A stretch of 64,000 bases of DNA from Trematomus loennbergii (taxonomy: Eukaryota; Chordata; Actinopteri; Perciformes; Nototheniidae), in the NCBI GenBank assembly GCA_012861695.1, contig JAAOOA010000066.1, positions 548,501 through 612,500 on the forward strand, given 5' to 3'. The notes beneath the pieces were generated by a model. That model was not told where the DNA came from. It did no database searches and saw only the letters and a list, made by a program, of their open reading frames with translations. Shown here one piece after another: positions 21,331-35,622 of this stretch. Position 1 is the stretch's first letter. Each line of letters opens with the position of its first letter. The translations under genes were made by a program, and so were the position numbers.

Positions 21331-22450
21331 ATCATGTGCAAATGTATGCCGATGATGCGGTCATCTTTGTACACGGGAAAAATACAGAAATAATCTCATC
21401 TTGTCTCTCTAATGCTTTGGACAAGGTTCAACACTGGCTGAACAACATTTGCTTACAGTTAAACGTGAACAAAACAGTATGCATGATGTTCAGTAAACGA
21501 CCAATCAAAATCGAAGGATCTAACGTATTTTAAACGGAGCAGAAATAGAACTAGTCCCCCACTTCAAGTATCTTGGAGTCATATTAGACTCAAACTTGAC
21601 TTTTAAGAAACATATCAAGAAAGTATCCAATACCATTAAATTCAACTTGCAACATTTTAAACAAATTAGACCTTTCTTAACTGTCAATGCTGCAAAGTCA
21701 TACCTCCACTGTATGATTCTATCCCACATTGAATACTGTTTTACAAACTGGTCGTTTGCTTGTGCCACAAACCTGAAACCCATAGAACAGCTGTACAAGA
21801 GAGCTATCAAGGTTTTTGACAGAAAGCCTTATTCATACCACCACTGAACCATCCTTGAGAAACACCATTTCTTGAGTTTTGACAATTTTAAGTCTTTTAA
21901 AAGTATGTGCTTTTTTAATAAATGTTTACATGGACTGCCCCCCCCCCTTAAGGGAATTCATCCACAGAAAACACACTGGACGCTGCACTAGGTCAGACAC
22001 CAGAGGAGACTGTGAAGTCCACCGTAGACGGACCACTTTCTGTCAAAATGTTCTATCAATTAAAGGCAGCTCTTTGTGGAATAGCCTCCCAACTGAGATA
22101 CGGGATTGTCCCACTTTGAACAGTTTTAAAAGTCAACTAAAAGAATGGTTGAGAAAACAAACAGACGTGCAATCACGCTAAATTCACTTCAATACAGGGG
22201 TATCTCCTCTTGCACTTGATGTAGCTCTTGTATCTTCTCCTGCACTTTACATGTCGTAGCTGCTACATTGTACTGCCATGTGGTAAATACTTGTGTGCTG
22301 CTCTTGCTCTTTCTGCATATCATGTATTTATTTTTTGCTATGTTTATAATGTCATGTTCTTATATGTTGTATGTCAGGGACTACGGATGGAAATTAGCTC
22401 AAAGCTAAAATCCAGCATATTTACACTTGAAGCATTATTTGTCTTAATTT
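21331..22450 (+). pseudogene. LINE reverse transcriptase C-terminus and 3' end, copy 2
   Basis: The piece starts at HHVQMYADDAVIFVHGK, where YADD is the reverse transcriptase active site, followed by LNNICLQLNVNKTVCMMFSK. From about 21530 it matches the copy at 6060-7045: FKYLGVILDSNLTFKKHIKK, then LHCMILSHIEYCFTNWSFAC, and a C-terminus at SLWNSLPTEIRDCP. Frames break near 21525 and by a stop at 21846. The 3' tail carries the same AAATTAGCTCAAAGC block. The junction with the R2/NeSL-like piece at about 21330 is sharp. Confidence 0.82.
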
Positions 22451-22479
22451 AGTGGGAATGCTGATACAGCATTCCCACT
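22451..22479. repeat. 13-bp perfect hairpin at a repeat boundary
   Basis: AGTGGGAATGCTG, ATA, CAGCATTCCCACT. It lies immediately after the LINE tail and opens a non-coding stretch (22480-23330) with no frame, probably a separate dispersed repeat. Confidence 0.85.
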
Positions 22480-23648
<1,169 letters not shown>

Positions 23649-23906
23649 ATAAAACTCCCAGGTATATTAACGTCCGCCAAAGTATATATAGACCCATTGT
23701 GTTATGCGTCCGCGAGCACGACGCCATCTGCGAGCGATTAACTCCCTCGCTCTACCCCTCCGGTACCTGTTCCCTCTGCTATCACGTGAACAGTCTGCTT
23801 TATGCACTCCGCAGTAACCCCGCTGCGAGGCTCCGGCGAACAGTTCAATAGCACCCCGCCCCCCCTGTTCATGAGCATGCTCCACTAGCGAAAAGCGAGA
23901 GGAAAG

Positions 23907-24060
23907 TAACATGGGCTGAGCTTTGGAAAGCAGAGCCACATCACATCAAGTTTCTTGTTCAGGCAGTGTACGATGTGCTCCCAAGCCCATCGAACCTTCA
24001 CATATGGGGCATAGAAGAGTCACCAGCATGCCCACTGTGCTCCAAGCTAGGAAACCTGGA
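23907..24060 (+). pseudogene. R2/NeSL-like LINE fragment upstream of the nuclease
   Basis: One frame reads WAELWKAEPHHIKFLVQAVY, then DVLPSPSNLHIWGIEESPAC and PLCSKLGNLE. This is the cysteine-rich stretch before the restriction-like nuclease in the same LINE group as 19820-20230. It breaks directly into the 150-bp duplicate at 24061. Confidence 0.65.
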
Positions 24061-24215
24061 GTGAATACTGTTCATGTAAGTAATTTAGTTCATCTTTATT
24101 GTAACTCACAATTACAAACTAAATTGTTTTATGTTTGTAATTGATGTTATTGGTTTTCTTTACATTTGTATTTTGAATCCTTTTCCTCTAAACAAATGAT
24201 ACCACTATACGATCA
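24061..24215 (+). repeat. 150-bp duplicate of 15756-15905
   Basis: Second copy of the repeat described at 15756; differences include a CTAAATTGTTTTATG indel. Confidence 0.75.
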
Positions 24216-26985
<2,770 letters not shown>

Positions 26986-27306
26986 CCTGAGACAGCCTGC
27001 TGTCATAACAACTAGTTTGAGAGCAGACGTGGCCCTATGCACTAAAAGCAACATTGCCGGCGACATCAGGAGGACGGCTGCTTGTTAAATGACATTAGAA
27101 CAGATAGTCATACAGATAGTGTTGTTTGCCCTTTTTCTTCTTCCTGCAACACACACATGCAGGGACCAGCACATGCCCTTACCTTCAGAGAACAACATAT
27201 AACTGTGCCATCAGACCCTTTAAACTAAACTATAAACCCAAAGCAACACAGAGACCAAAGAATAAGGAAGTTACAGTACATGAAGTTATGACCCAGTCCA
27301 ACGTAC

Positions 27307-27510
27307 CTCCTTGCCGAGGTCTTCTCTGATGACCTGCTGGATCTCCTGCATGCTGCTCTGAGGAGCCCGGCTGTGGAGCACCTTCAGGGTGGACGTGTAC
27401 TCCTCAGGCAGCAGGTAGTCCAGGGCCCCGAGGTGTTGGCCCACCTTGATGAAAGTCCCCCGGTTGGCACAGCACAAGTCTCGAAGACGTTCTGCCGATC
27501 GCAGATGCAC
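27307..27510 (-). CDS. adck1: adck1 coding exon 3 of those visible
   Basis: The exon begins GTG CAT CTG after a CCCCTGCAG acceptor and ends AAG GAG before GTACGT. It is 204 bp, 68 codons, phase 0. It encodes VHLRSAERLRDLCCANRGTF and IKVGQHLGALDYLLPEEYTS, then SSMQEIQQVIREDLGKE, nearly identical to vertebrate ADCK1. It contains the KxGQ motif (IKVGQ), the hallmark of the UbiB family, which folds over the active site and limits ordinary protein-kinase activity. No stops or frameshifts. The plus-strand ORF at 27373-27576 is its shadow. Confidence 0.97.
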
Positions 27511-28620
27511 CTGCAGGGGAAAAGACAGCCTAAAGTCAGAACAGGATTGAAGGACTCGAGAATGCAGCAGTTTTAACATTTGGCCTGAGGATGGAGCCAA
27601 ACAGTGTCTGTGAGGGTTCATCCTCTTCCACCATTAATGCATTGAAGACGTTTTTGTTATCTGCCCACTGAAGATCATGGTCATTTGTAGAACCAGAAGT
27701 AGAGTCAATTGTTGTCAGTGAACAGTTGGAGGGATGGATGTGTGCACTATAGTTCACATCACACTGGTGTCTATTACATGAACACATGTCTATTCCTAAT
27801 CCTAATATAGTGCAGTCACAAATGATGATCTGAAGGTTCACTGTATTCCTTCATCACACAGTGTTGGCCCATTACTGGCTACTAATACTATAATAGCATC
27901 TGAAAATAAGTCTTTGATCACTGATTTGATGATTTCTTGTAACTTCCGTTCCAGCACTAAAGAAGATAAATCAGGAGAAAGTAATGATGAGAACAGTGTG
28001 TGGGCAAGTAGACCGATAGCAATAGCTAAATTGAAGGCCAATCTTCCTCTGCATTATTATTTACATAATTTTTTTATGATTTTTTTTCATGATTAGTATT
28101 ATAAAACTATATATATGGTAACATTCTAAACAATACATATAGAGTAGAATACAGTTCATTTGGGGACATATCATTATTTCAGGCTTGACTTGTTTACTTA
28201 CAGCCATGAGGGAAAGGTGAAAAGCTGAGTCACTTTTAACATTTATCCAAGTTTAACATTCAAAATATTTTAGAACCTTCTGCCGGTTGTGGGGTTTTGA
28301 AACAGTGAGATATACAGCAGTAATACAATTATAATAAAAAAGAGACAATAGAAATGTAAGAGATTGAAAACATTCAAATTATATTGAAAAGAGTACATCT
28401 TAGATTATAAAAAAATAACAGATTTAATAGAATTAAATGACTATTATGTTGAAGGGCCCAAAATGATGAATGTGCCGGTGCGTGTGTGTGTATGTGTGTA
28501 TGTGTGTGTGTTGGCCCCTTGTCCCTTCTGTCTCATTAGAACCAGCTGGAAGTGATAATGCTTATAGAGGGGCTCATCTCCTGAGACCACTGCAAATAAA
28601 AAGCCGTGAAATTAGCTCCC
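27511..28620. other. adck1 intron, no feature recognised
   Basis: AT-rich sequence without transposon termini, RNA genes or recognisable coding frames. The minus ORFs at 27536-27841 and 27838-28041 lack any domain signature. Confidence 0.5.
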
Positions 28621-28630
28621 CTTAACCTCT

Positions 28631-28835
<205 letters not shown>

Positions 28836-28871
28836 CCTGAGACAGCCTGCTGTCATAACAACTAGTTACCA

Positions 28872-30340
28872 TTTGACATGAGTGTCATCTGGGCCCTGAT
28901 GACACAGCAGTAGCAGAGATTACCAGATGAGCCAGCAGGAACCTTTTTATAAAAATGATCAAGGCACCTATAAACGACCAGTTATCATAATGGGAAAAGC
29001 TTTATTACATAATTGGTAGAACATTTATTTTGTGATGTTTAATACATAAACATGTTTTTTTTATACAATGCATCAAAGCATCCTCAACAAATATTTTAAT
29101 AAGGAGACATGGGCAAAAAAAAGAAACTTCTTAGGTTATTAATTTTGAGAAGGACAGAATTAAATCTTGAATCTCACAATACTGGAAATAAAAAAAGGAA
29201 ATGTTCAGAATCTTAAAGAAAGACAAGTTGACTTACATTTTGAAATTATGATCCCATTCTCCGGAGTTTGAATAGACAAACCATATTTATTAAATACACC
29301 CTTAATTTCTTCAAATTTGATAGATTTGAATTCTGATTAAATAAAAAACTGTTATCTGATAATAGATATTCCTCTGGAATTGAACTGCATTAGCACAGCA
29401 ATGGTGATTTCCCAATATATGTTGCCTTGTTTCAACTGATCAAAACAAATTTTAAACATTGCTTATTTAAACTTTTAATCTGAAAACACACCTAAATTAA
29501 AGCCCAGGTTGATTACATTGTTGATTATTACATTGATTATATAATATTTAGCAAATTGTAATTCAAATCAACAAAATATTTTCCAGTTTTCCTCGTCATT
29601 ATAACACAGTTCATTGCATCACGTGCTCGTAGTGTGAGTGTTTGAACATGTGCCTGGTGACTTCGTTTCAAGAAGGTCCAATAGGTAAAATAATTAGAAA
29701 AAACAAAGTATCTTATCATCAAGGGATAAATGTTTTAAATATTGTGTCTGTAGATAACAACAAAGGCCAAAGCTTTTCTGTTCTCATCCCAAAAAGATTA
29801 AATGAAATGATATATATCAAGTGTTGTTAGACATTTAACATTATAAAAACTAGCTGTTATCCTTCCGTTTGAAATGACTGCCATTTTCATCCTTGTGTTC
29901 GAGTAACGATGCACCTTACACAGGTCTTAAAAATAAATCAGTTTAAAAACAATTCCTTATCAATCATTTTGTATTACTATCTCAGTCTGATCCCAACTGC
30001 CTTCCAAACAACACGATCACCTGCATTCATCGTCGTGAGAGACGTTTCTGTACAAATGCGTATTGAAGCTGATCAAAATGAGAATCTGGTATCAGTTTGC
30101 CCGTGGCTCGTAGTCTAATCTCCAATGTATTATTCCTCCTCTTTCCTCTCTTCCAGTAATCAGTAAGCTTTGTCCAATGAATGCGGGCGCACAGCTTAAG
30201 GATGACATCACCATGGCAATGCTGCTGGCTGACATTCTGAAACCAACGCTTCTCTGGGATAGGCTGACACTGGCCTCCTCCTACCATCTCCACATATGCA
30301 CCGTCCAATTACATAGACCGCCAGCAAATTAGACACAGAG
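28872..30340. other. adck1 intron, no feature recognised
   Basis: AT-rich unique-looking sequence. The ORFs near 29537-30308 show no domain, and the two strands give frames of similar length, as expected by chance. Confidence 0.5.
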
Positions 30341-30351
30341 GTTCATTTGTG

Positions 30352-30520
30352 TTACAACACAGAGACACACAGAAACACACAGAGACACACAGACACACAC
30401 AGAGACACAGAGACACAGAGACACACAGACACACACAGAGACACAGAGACACACAGAGACACACAGACACACACAGACACACAGAGACACACAGACACAC
30501 ACAGAGACACAGAGACACAG
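30352..30520. repeat. ACACAGAG-type minisatellite
   Basis: Irregular tandem copies of CACACAGA and GACACAGA units over about 170 bp. Units vary between 6 and 10 bp. Confidence 0.9.
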
Positions 30521-30592
30521 CACCTCGGTCAGAGCGCTGGGTGCTTCGGCTCATCCTATTTACACTGTGTGCAGTAAATCAAACACTGGAGG

Positions 30593-30606
30593 TGTGTTGT
30601 GTGTGT

Positions 30607-30644
<38 letters not shown>

Positions 30645-30662
30645 GTGTGTGTGTGTGTGTTT
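30593..30662. repeat. (TG)n microsatellite
   Basis: GT/TG dinucleotide run with two TTG-type interruptions. Confidence 0.95.
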
Positions 30663-31142
30663 GTTGTATGCATGTCTGCTTGCGATGGTGGTGTAAACAC
30701 AAACTCTGCAGTTCAACACCGGGCTCAATCTGATGTGCAGGCCTTCATGGGGAGGGGCACCTTCATTTAATTATTGGCACATTTGATTTAGAATAAATAT
30801 TTGATTCCAAATCTGCAAATAAAATAAATAGAAAAGGGGCTGTGACAACCCAATATGCATCAGTTTCACACCAACCGCCACCCAAAATCAGGCCATGTCA
30901 TAAAGTAAGGGGGGGGGCTCTTTCCAGTGCCTTTGCCCTCACCACATCAATTTTTCATTAAGATTTCATCAACACACTTGCACAGTTTCATGCACCAATG
31001 TTTGCCTTTGCAGTAATGCAGGATGCAGAGGGGGGAAAGTCGGGGGTTGGCAATGGCCATCTTCAAACGTGAAGAATGTTTATCAAATTGTTATTCTTCA
31101 AGGTTTCCTTATCAAGCACATTGCAGCTCTATTGTTGACACA

Positions 31143-31733
31143 CAAGCTTATTACGACCTATAGTCACGTTTTAAAGTTTAGCACCTCAAGTGGTCGTGTA
31201 AGAAACAACAATATGCGGCAATTGCAAACGCTCCAGAGGGTCGTATATTCACAAATAACCCTCTCTGGAAAATCCTAAATTGTAGAATAGTTTGGCCATT
31301 CTATGGGAAAAACACAAAAGCAGTGTACACAATATACACTTCTCACTAGAAATCTAATCAAAAAGCATTTTAATGGCCAAACTATTCTACAATTTAGGAT
31401 TTTCCAGAGAGGTTATTTGTGAATATACCACCCTCCGGAGCGTTTGCAATTCCCGCAAATTGTTGTTTCTTACACGACCACTAGAGGTGCTAAACTTTAA
31501 AACGTGACTATAAGGGAGGCTGTGGCTCAGTGGGTAGCGTGCTGAACTTCGAATCAGGGGATAGCAAGTTCGAGTCCCACTGCAGTCAGCATGTCGTTGT
31601 GTCCCTGGGCAAGACACTTCACCCCAAATTGCTCCTGTGGGGATTGCCCACAGTACTGAATGTATGTAAGTCGCTTTGGATAAAAGCGTCTAACAAGTGA
31701 AATGTAATGTAATGTATAGGTCGTAATAAGCTG
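31143..31733. mobile_element. foldback element (palindrome) split by a SINE
   Basis: The left arm (31143-31300) and right arm (31372-31511, resuming at 31717-31733) are reverse complements: CCTAAATTGTAGAATAGTTT, GCGGCAATTGCAAACGCTCC-like and GGTCGTAATAAGC blocks all have mirror partners. The loop is about 70 bp. A SINE sits in the right arm between CGTGACTATA and GGTCGTAATAAGC, which are adjacent in the mirrored left arm. No coding potential. Confidence 0.85.
31512..31716 (+). mobile_element. tRNA-derived SINE
   Basis: The head carries RNA polymerase III promoter boxes: A box GGCTCAGTGGGTAGC and B box AGTTCGAGTCCC, spaced as in a tRNA. The tail, GTCGCTTTGGATAAAAGCGT followed by AATGTAATGTAATG, is the L2-type 3' tail common to fish SINEs. 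The length of about 205 bp fits. It is not a tRNA gene because the acceptor stem does not close. Confidence 0.9.
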
Positions 31734-31786
31734 CTGAACAATCGACCTATTTGGTCGATTTTTGGAGGAGGACAGGCTGTGACAAC

Positions 31787-32256
31787 CAGTGTGCGAAATA
31801 CGGGGGGTCCGGGGGAGCTCGAGCCCCCTGATTAACACCTGAGCCCCCCTGAAAGCCTCAACAGCTAAATGTGAGGGTGGTCTCAAATTATAATATTTAT
31901 TTGTCACTTGCAATGGTCACTAAACTGTTTTTAAGCTTACTATGTCCAGTATTCATAATTCAAAACATTTATTCACAAATATCTTTTATTTTGGCTGGCA
32001 AAGCATTTCCTCGCATAGAATCAACGGTCGCGTATTCATTCATTCATATGAACGTCAGAATATAGAATTATTTGACGGCACCCCTGAAGACGCCAGATGG
32101 CGCCCCGGGTGAGAAACGCTGCTATAGAGTCTTGGCTTGCATCCATTAAATATTGTAAAGGCCTACTGCATATTGAGAAATCTTCGACCGGTATATTGCG
32201 CAATAAACAGGAGATGGGGACCCCCCCCGAATTATTGACGGGTATTTCGCACACTG
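31787..32256. mobile_element. 470-bp non-autonomous hAT element
   Basis: The ends are inverted, CAGTGTGCGAAATAC and GTATTTCGCACACTG. A perfect 8-bp duplication GTGACAAC flanks it (31779-31786 and 32257-32264). CCCCCC-rich subterminal tracts lie inside both ends. The coding hAT remnant at 48265 is preceded by a related end (CAGTGTTCGAAAT at about 47909), so both probably belong to one family. Confidence 0.9.
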
Positions 32257-32399
32257 GTGACAACCGTGAAGAGTGTGCTGACTCCTGGAGAGTCAGTGGC
32301 AGCTCAGATATCGGTGACCGTGGCAGAACAGGTTTCAACTAATCTGCGTCTTATGAGAGGACACACATCATTTTTAAAAAGAATATCATTATTTTTAAA

Positions 32400-33075
32400 A
32401 AGCCCAAGGGGGGTGAGCACCTTAGTCATATGGACACAACTGTGTCAGATCCAAGATTGAACAAATTACTAAACACAAGCCGTGTTTGACTAATGTCTGA
32501 AATGGATCAAATGGCCTGCAGCAAAAATACCTTCACTGTGGAATGAGATGCTAAAGATGTTGACTTTGTTCCAGAGGCAGTTGGGGAGGGGGAGGTCCAT
32601 CATTAGCTGAAGGCCATGACAATAGTCATTGCTGGCATCGCAGCTGAACATTTGACGGAAGAGGTAGAAACAGGCTCCAGAACACCTACCTTAAAATAAC
32701 AATGAGCAGGGAGGATCCACAACACCAGGAAGAAGATGAAAGCACTGAAGTCCCGGTTCAAGGAGGTTGGAGAAGAGGAACGAGTCGGCTTGACTCAGAT
32801 CACAATGAAAGATCAGGATCCTTCGTCGGGCTGAGCAGCATCGGAGGTGGTGATGTGAAGGGCCCGAAAAAAAAGCTGCCCTCTAAGTTCAAGGAGTTGC
32901 TGGGACAGAAGCGCAGTGGAACACTGGCCTGCTCTCAGGAAGACCAAGAGGAAGTTCTGAAGCAGAAATACTAAAACACTAAAGCTGGAGCTGGGAGAGT
33001 GCGACTCCTCATAGACCCTCCTGAACCCAACAACAGTTCCACATGTCAGAGCTGCAGCTAAAGGACTTATGGTTT
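32400..33075 (+). pseudogene. R2/NeSL-like LINE, decayed N-terminal half
   Basis: The order of blocks matches 20270-21110: a GGTGAGCACC leader, then GATCAAATGGCC (IKWPA), ATGCTAAAGATGTTGACTTTG, FKELLGQKRSGTLACSQED and ATAGACCCTCCTGAACCCAA. Frameshifts and stops are numerous, so it is older than the copy at 20334. Confidence 0.7.
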
Positions 33076-33094
33076 TAGAGTGAGGGGGGTTGTC

Positions 33095-33440
33095 TCAGGT
33101 TGTTGATGTGATGTATATCTGAATCTGAATCAGTGGATATGAAAGATATCATTAGAAATGGACTGGGACCTTGTAACTGGATTAAAACAATATATTCAGC
33201 AGCTATGACCGCTGTTATAACGAACAGTCTTAGTTCAGATTTTTTTATGCTTTATAGAGGAACAGGACTGGTCCTGTCTGTCGCCTTTTTTATTTGACCT
33301 TACAATTGAACCATTCACAATTGCTGTCAGATCAGACAACAAGATTAAGGTTCTTTCCAGAGGCAACACAATTCATAAAACATCTCTATACGCGGATTAC
33401 CTGCTTTTGGAAATATCAGACCACATAGAAAGCATGCCAT
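33095..33440 (+). pseudogene. L1/Tx1-like LINE reverse transcriptase fragment
   Basis: Frames encode FDLTIEPFTIAVRS and HKTSLYADYLLL, where YADY replaces the expected YADD active site, preceded by a FMLYRGTG-like segment with frame breaks. This is the L1-clade fingers/palm order. The rest of what looks like the same element appears at 39441-39536, 40735-41010 and 42236-42560, separated by later insertions. Confidence 0.65.
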
Positions 33441-33787
33441 ATCTTCCCGGGCGCTGTACAATAGCTGCCCACTGCTCCTGGTTTCACTGTGTGTGCTGTG
33501 TATGTGTGACCATTAAAGAGGGTTTCATCCTCCAATTCTTGGTTATATCTCTCACAGGCTCCGCCCTCTACTGGACTCTATGGGTACTACCTTATCCCGC
33601 GTGCATTCTCCCACTGAGACTTCTATAGACGTAGCCGGCCCAGGGCGGGCCTACCTGAATGCGCGCGCATCACACCGTTAAAAGGAGGCCTCGCCTCCTG
33701 ACTGCCATCCTTTTTCTCTTCAGCTAAGCGGAAGTGATTCCAGAGAAGACGTAAGACGTATTGAAGTGAAAGTAATAGAGAGAGAGT

Positions 33788-34758
33788 ATGGAGCCAGTAC
33801 TGGACCATAGGACCTGCCCGAATTGTCCGAACCTGATTTCAGGAGCCGACCCGCACCCCCTCTGCTTCACGTGTTTGGGGCCCGACCACGCGATAAACGG
33901 TATGGGCTCGACGCCGGCGTGCTTGGCCTGCCAGGCGATCCCGCGGCGCACGAGGGAGCATCGTGGGCAGCACTTCCTGGAGAAGATTGCCCCGCAGGAG
34001 GAGTCGGAGGAGCTGGATCTCGACGTCGTGGACATGGGCGATTCGGGCAGCGAGGGGACATCGTTCCGGTTCTCCCTGCCGTGGGGTCAGACGGTCCTGG
34101 TTCCGATGATCGACGACGAGGACGCCTCGCTATCCGGAGGTCCAGCTCTCAGCTCTGCGCAGATGGATTTCCCGGCGGTGATGACTCTGGCGGCGGAGCG
34201 TGTAGGCTTACCGCTCCCTCCACCGCTGCCACCGAGGCCTGTAAACCTCCTGAGATTTACGGCCCGGTGCGTCCGGCGCAGCCGACCTTCGTTTCGCCCC
34301 AGCTGCCAGAGGTATGGCGGTGTGTGGAGGCGACATGGCAGCAGCCATTTAAAACGAAGGCCCCGATAATCTTGGCGTGTTGGCGTCTTCCTGATCACCC
34401 TCAGGCAGACGCCCCCGCCCTCCCGTCTCAGGACGAGAGCGATTATTCGGACCACGCTGTTAGTCAGATGAGTAATCTGATTTATGGCGTGGCCACCGCA
34501 GCAGGGCGGATGATTTCCCTGGCCACAGTGGCGTCTCGTCACGTGTGGCCAGGGCTCACGGCCCTATCTAAGAAGGACCGAGAAGATCTCCTCGGAGCCC
34601 CCGTGTCCACGGAGGGGCTCTTTGGGTCGGTCTCCTCGGTCACCCAGTTCAGCCGCCTAGAGGAGGAGAGAGTCCAGCTTAGCCGCATGCTATCGCTGGC
34701 TCCTCCTCAGGCCCCGCTACGTGCCCCCCTCGCATGCCATGCAGAGGAGGGAGCGTAG
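33788..34758 (+). pseudogene. DIRS gag-like ORF, one frameshift
   Basis: ATG at 33788 begins MEPVLDHRTCPNCPNLISGA, followed by HPLCFTCLGPDHA and ACLACQAIPRR, a cysteine-rich N-terminus typical of fish DIRS gag. The frame shifts near 34210-34230. The second frame carries the rest, KPPEIYGPV, QPTFVSPQLPEVW, DYSDHAVSQMSNLIYG and SKKDREDLLGAPVSTEGLFG, to a stop at 34758. The product would package element RNA. The second frame read from 33823 to the shift point is a shadow. Confidence 0.75.
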
Positions 34759-35119
34759 TACGACAGTGAAGCGGAGGGAGAGGCGCCGGCACGGGGGTCC
34801 CGTAGCTGCAGCGCCCTCCACCCCGTGGCACCGGCATACCGGCAATCACGGGGAAGGGCTGCCCGACCGAGGCAGGCTCCGCAACAGCAGAGCACCCGGG
34901 TGGGGACTCCATCTTCGCGGAGTTATCTGCCTATTTAATGCCCAGATCTCTGTCAAAACTTTTAAAATAAAGATGGTGTTGATCTGTATCCAAGTCTGAG
35001 TGTCCTTTGTTTCCACAATACACTTGCACATGTTGATGACTGTACAAATTCCCCACTCGCCGCCCCAGCTATAGCTCCCGTTAGGGAGGAGGCTAGTGGG
35101 AGTGCGCAGATGAGAGTGA

Positions 35120-35580
35120 TAAACCGCAGGCAGCACTGTTATAGTGCGGTGCGGGTACAGGGACATTATGGCCGACGTTTTTCTGTTAGAAAACATTCTA
35201 TGCCTGAACTAAGACTCCAAATAATGCTGTTTACTATAGTGATAGGGGCTGCATTATAGCAACGCCCGCACTTGTAAAGAGGCGCGTGGCGGTGCGTTCA
35301 GGGGCCTTAGTAAAACACACTACGCCTGTAAGAACTCCGGTTAATGCTGTTTTCCATAGTGAGGAAAATAGCATTATGACGACGCGCGGCCCCCCCCTCG
35401 AGAGCGGGCCGCGGTGCGTTCATGGACAGAAGAAGCTCCGATTAATGCCTCTTTCTCTAAGAGGAACAGCATTATGGCGGAGCGCGCGCTCTCACGGGAG
35501 CGTGCCGTGGTGCGTTCAGGTACCTCAGTGGAAAATCTGCCGTTTTTTTCTCTGAGTGGAAACTGCATTATAGAAAAAAC
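35120..35580 (+). repeat. degenerate tandem repeat between DIRS gag and pol
   Basis: A unit of roughly 110-130 bp recurs about four times: an AATGCTGTTT-like start, CATAGTGA or similar, GCATTATAGC/GCATTATGACG, and GCGGTGCGTTCAGG-like. GGTGCGTTCA appears at about 35290, 35413 and 35510. Non-coding; it lies where the pol leader is expected. Confidence 0.7.
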
Positions 35581-35622
35581 GGCCCTTTCTGTGTCAGCCC
35601 CCCATGGGTCAAACTTCCTTTT

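Noticed and set aside
30027..30308. 93-codon minus-strand ORF in intron
   Set aside because: No recognised domain, no splice context, overlapping opposite-strand frames of similar length.
30352..30520. Regular short repeats resembling an array
   Set aside because: Units are 6-10 bp without spacers in a vertebrate genome; it is a minisatellite, not a CRISPR array.
31512..31590. tRNA-like sequence with A and B boxes
   Set aside because: It does not close into a cloverleaf and is followed by a SINE body and tail.
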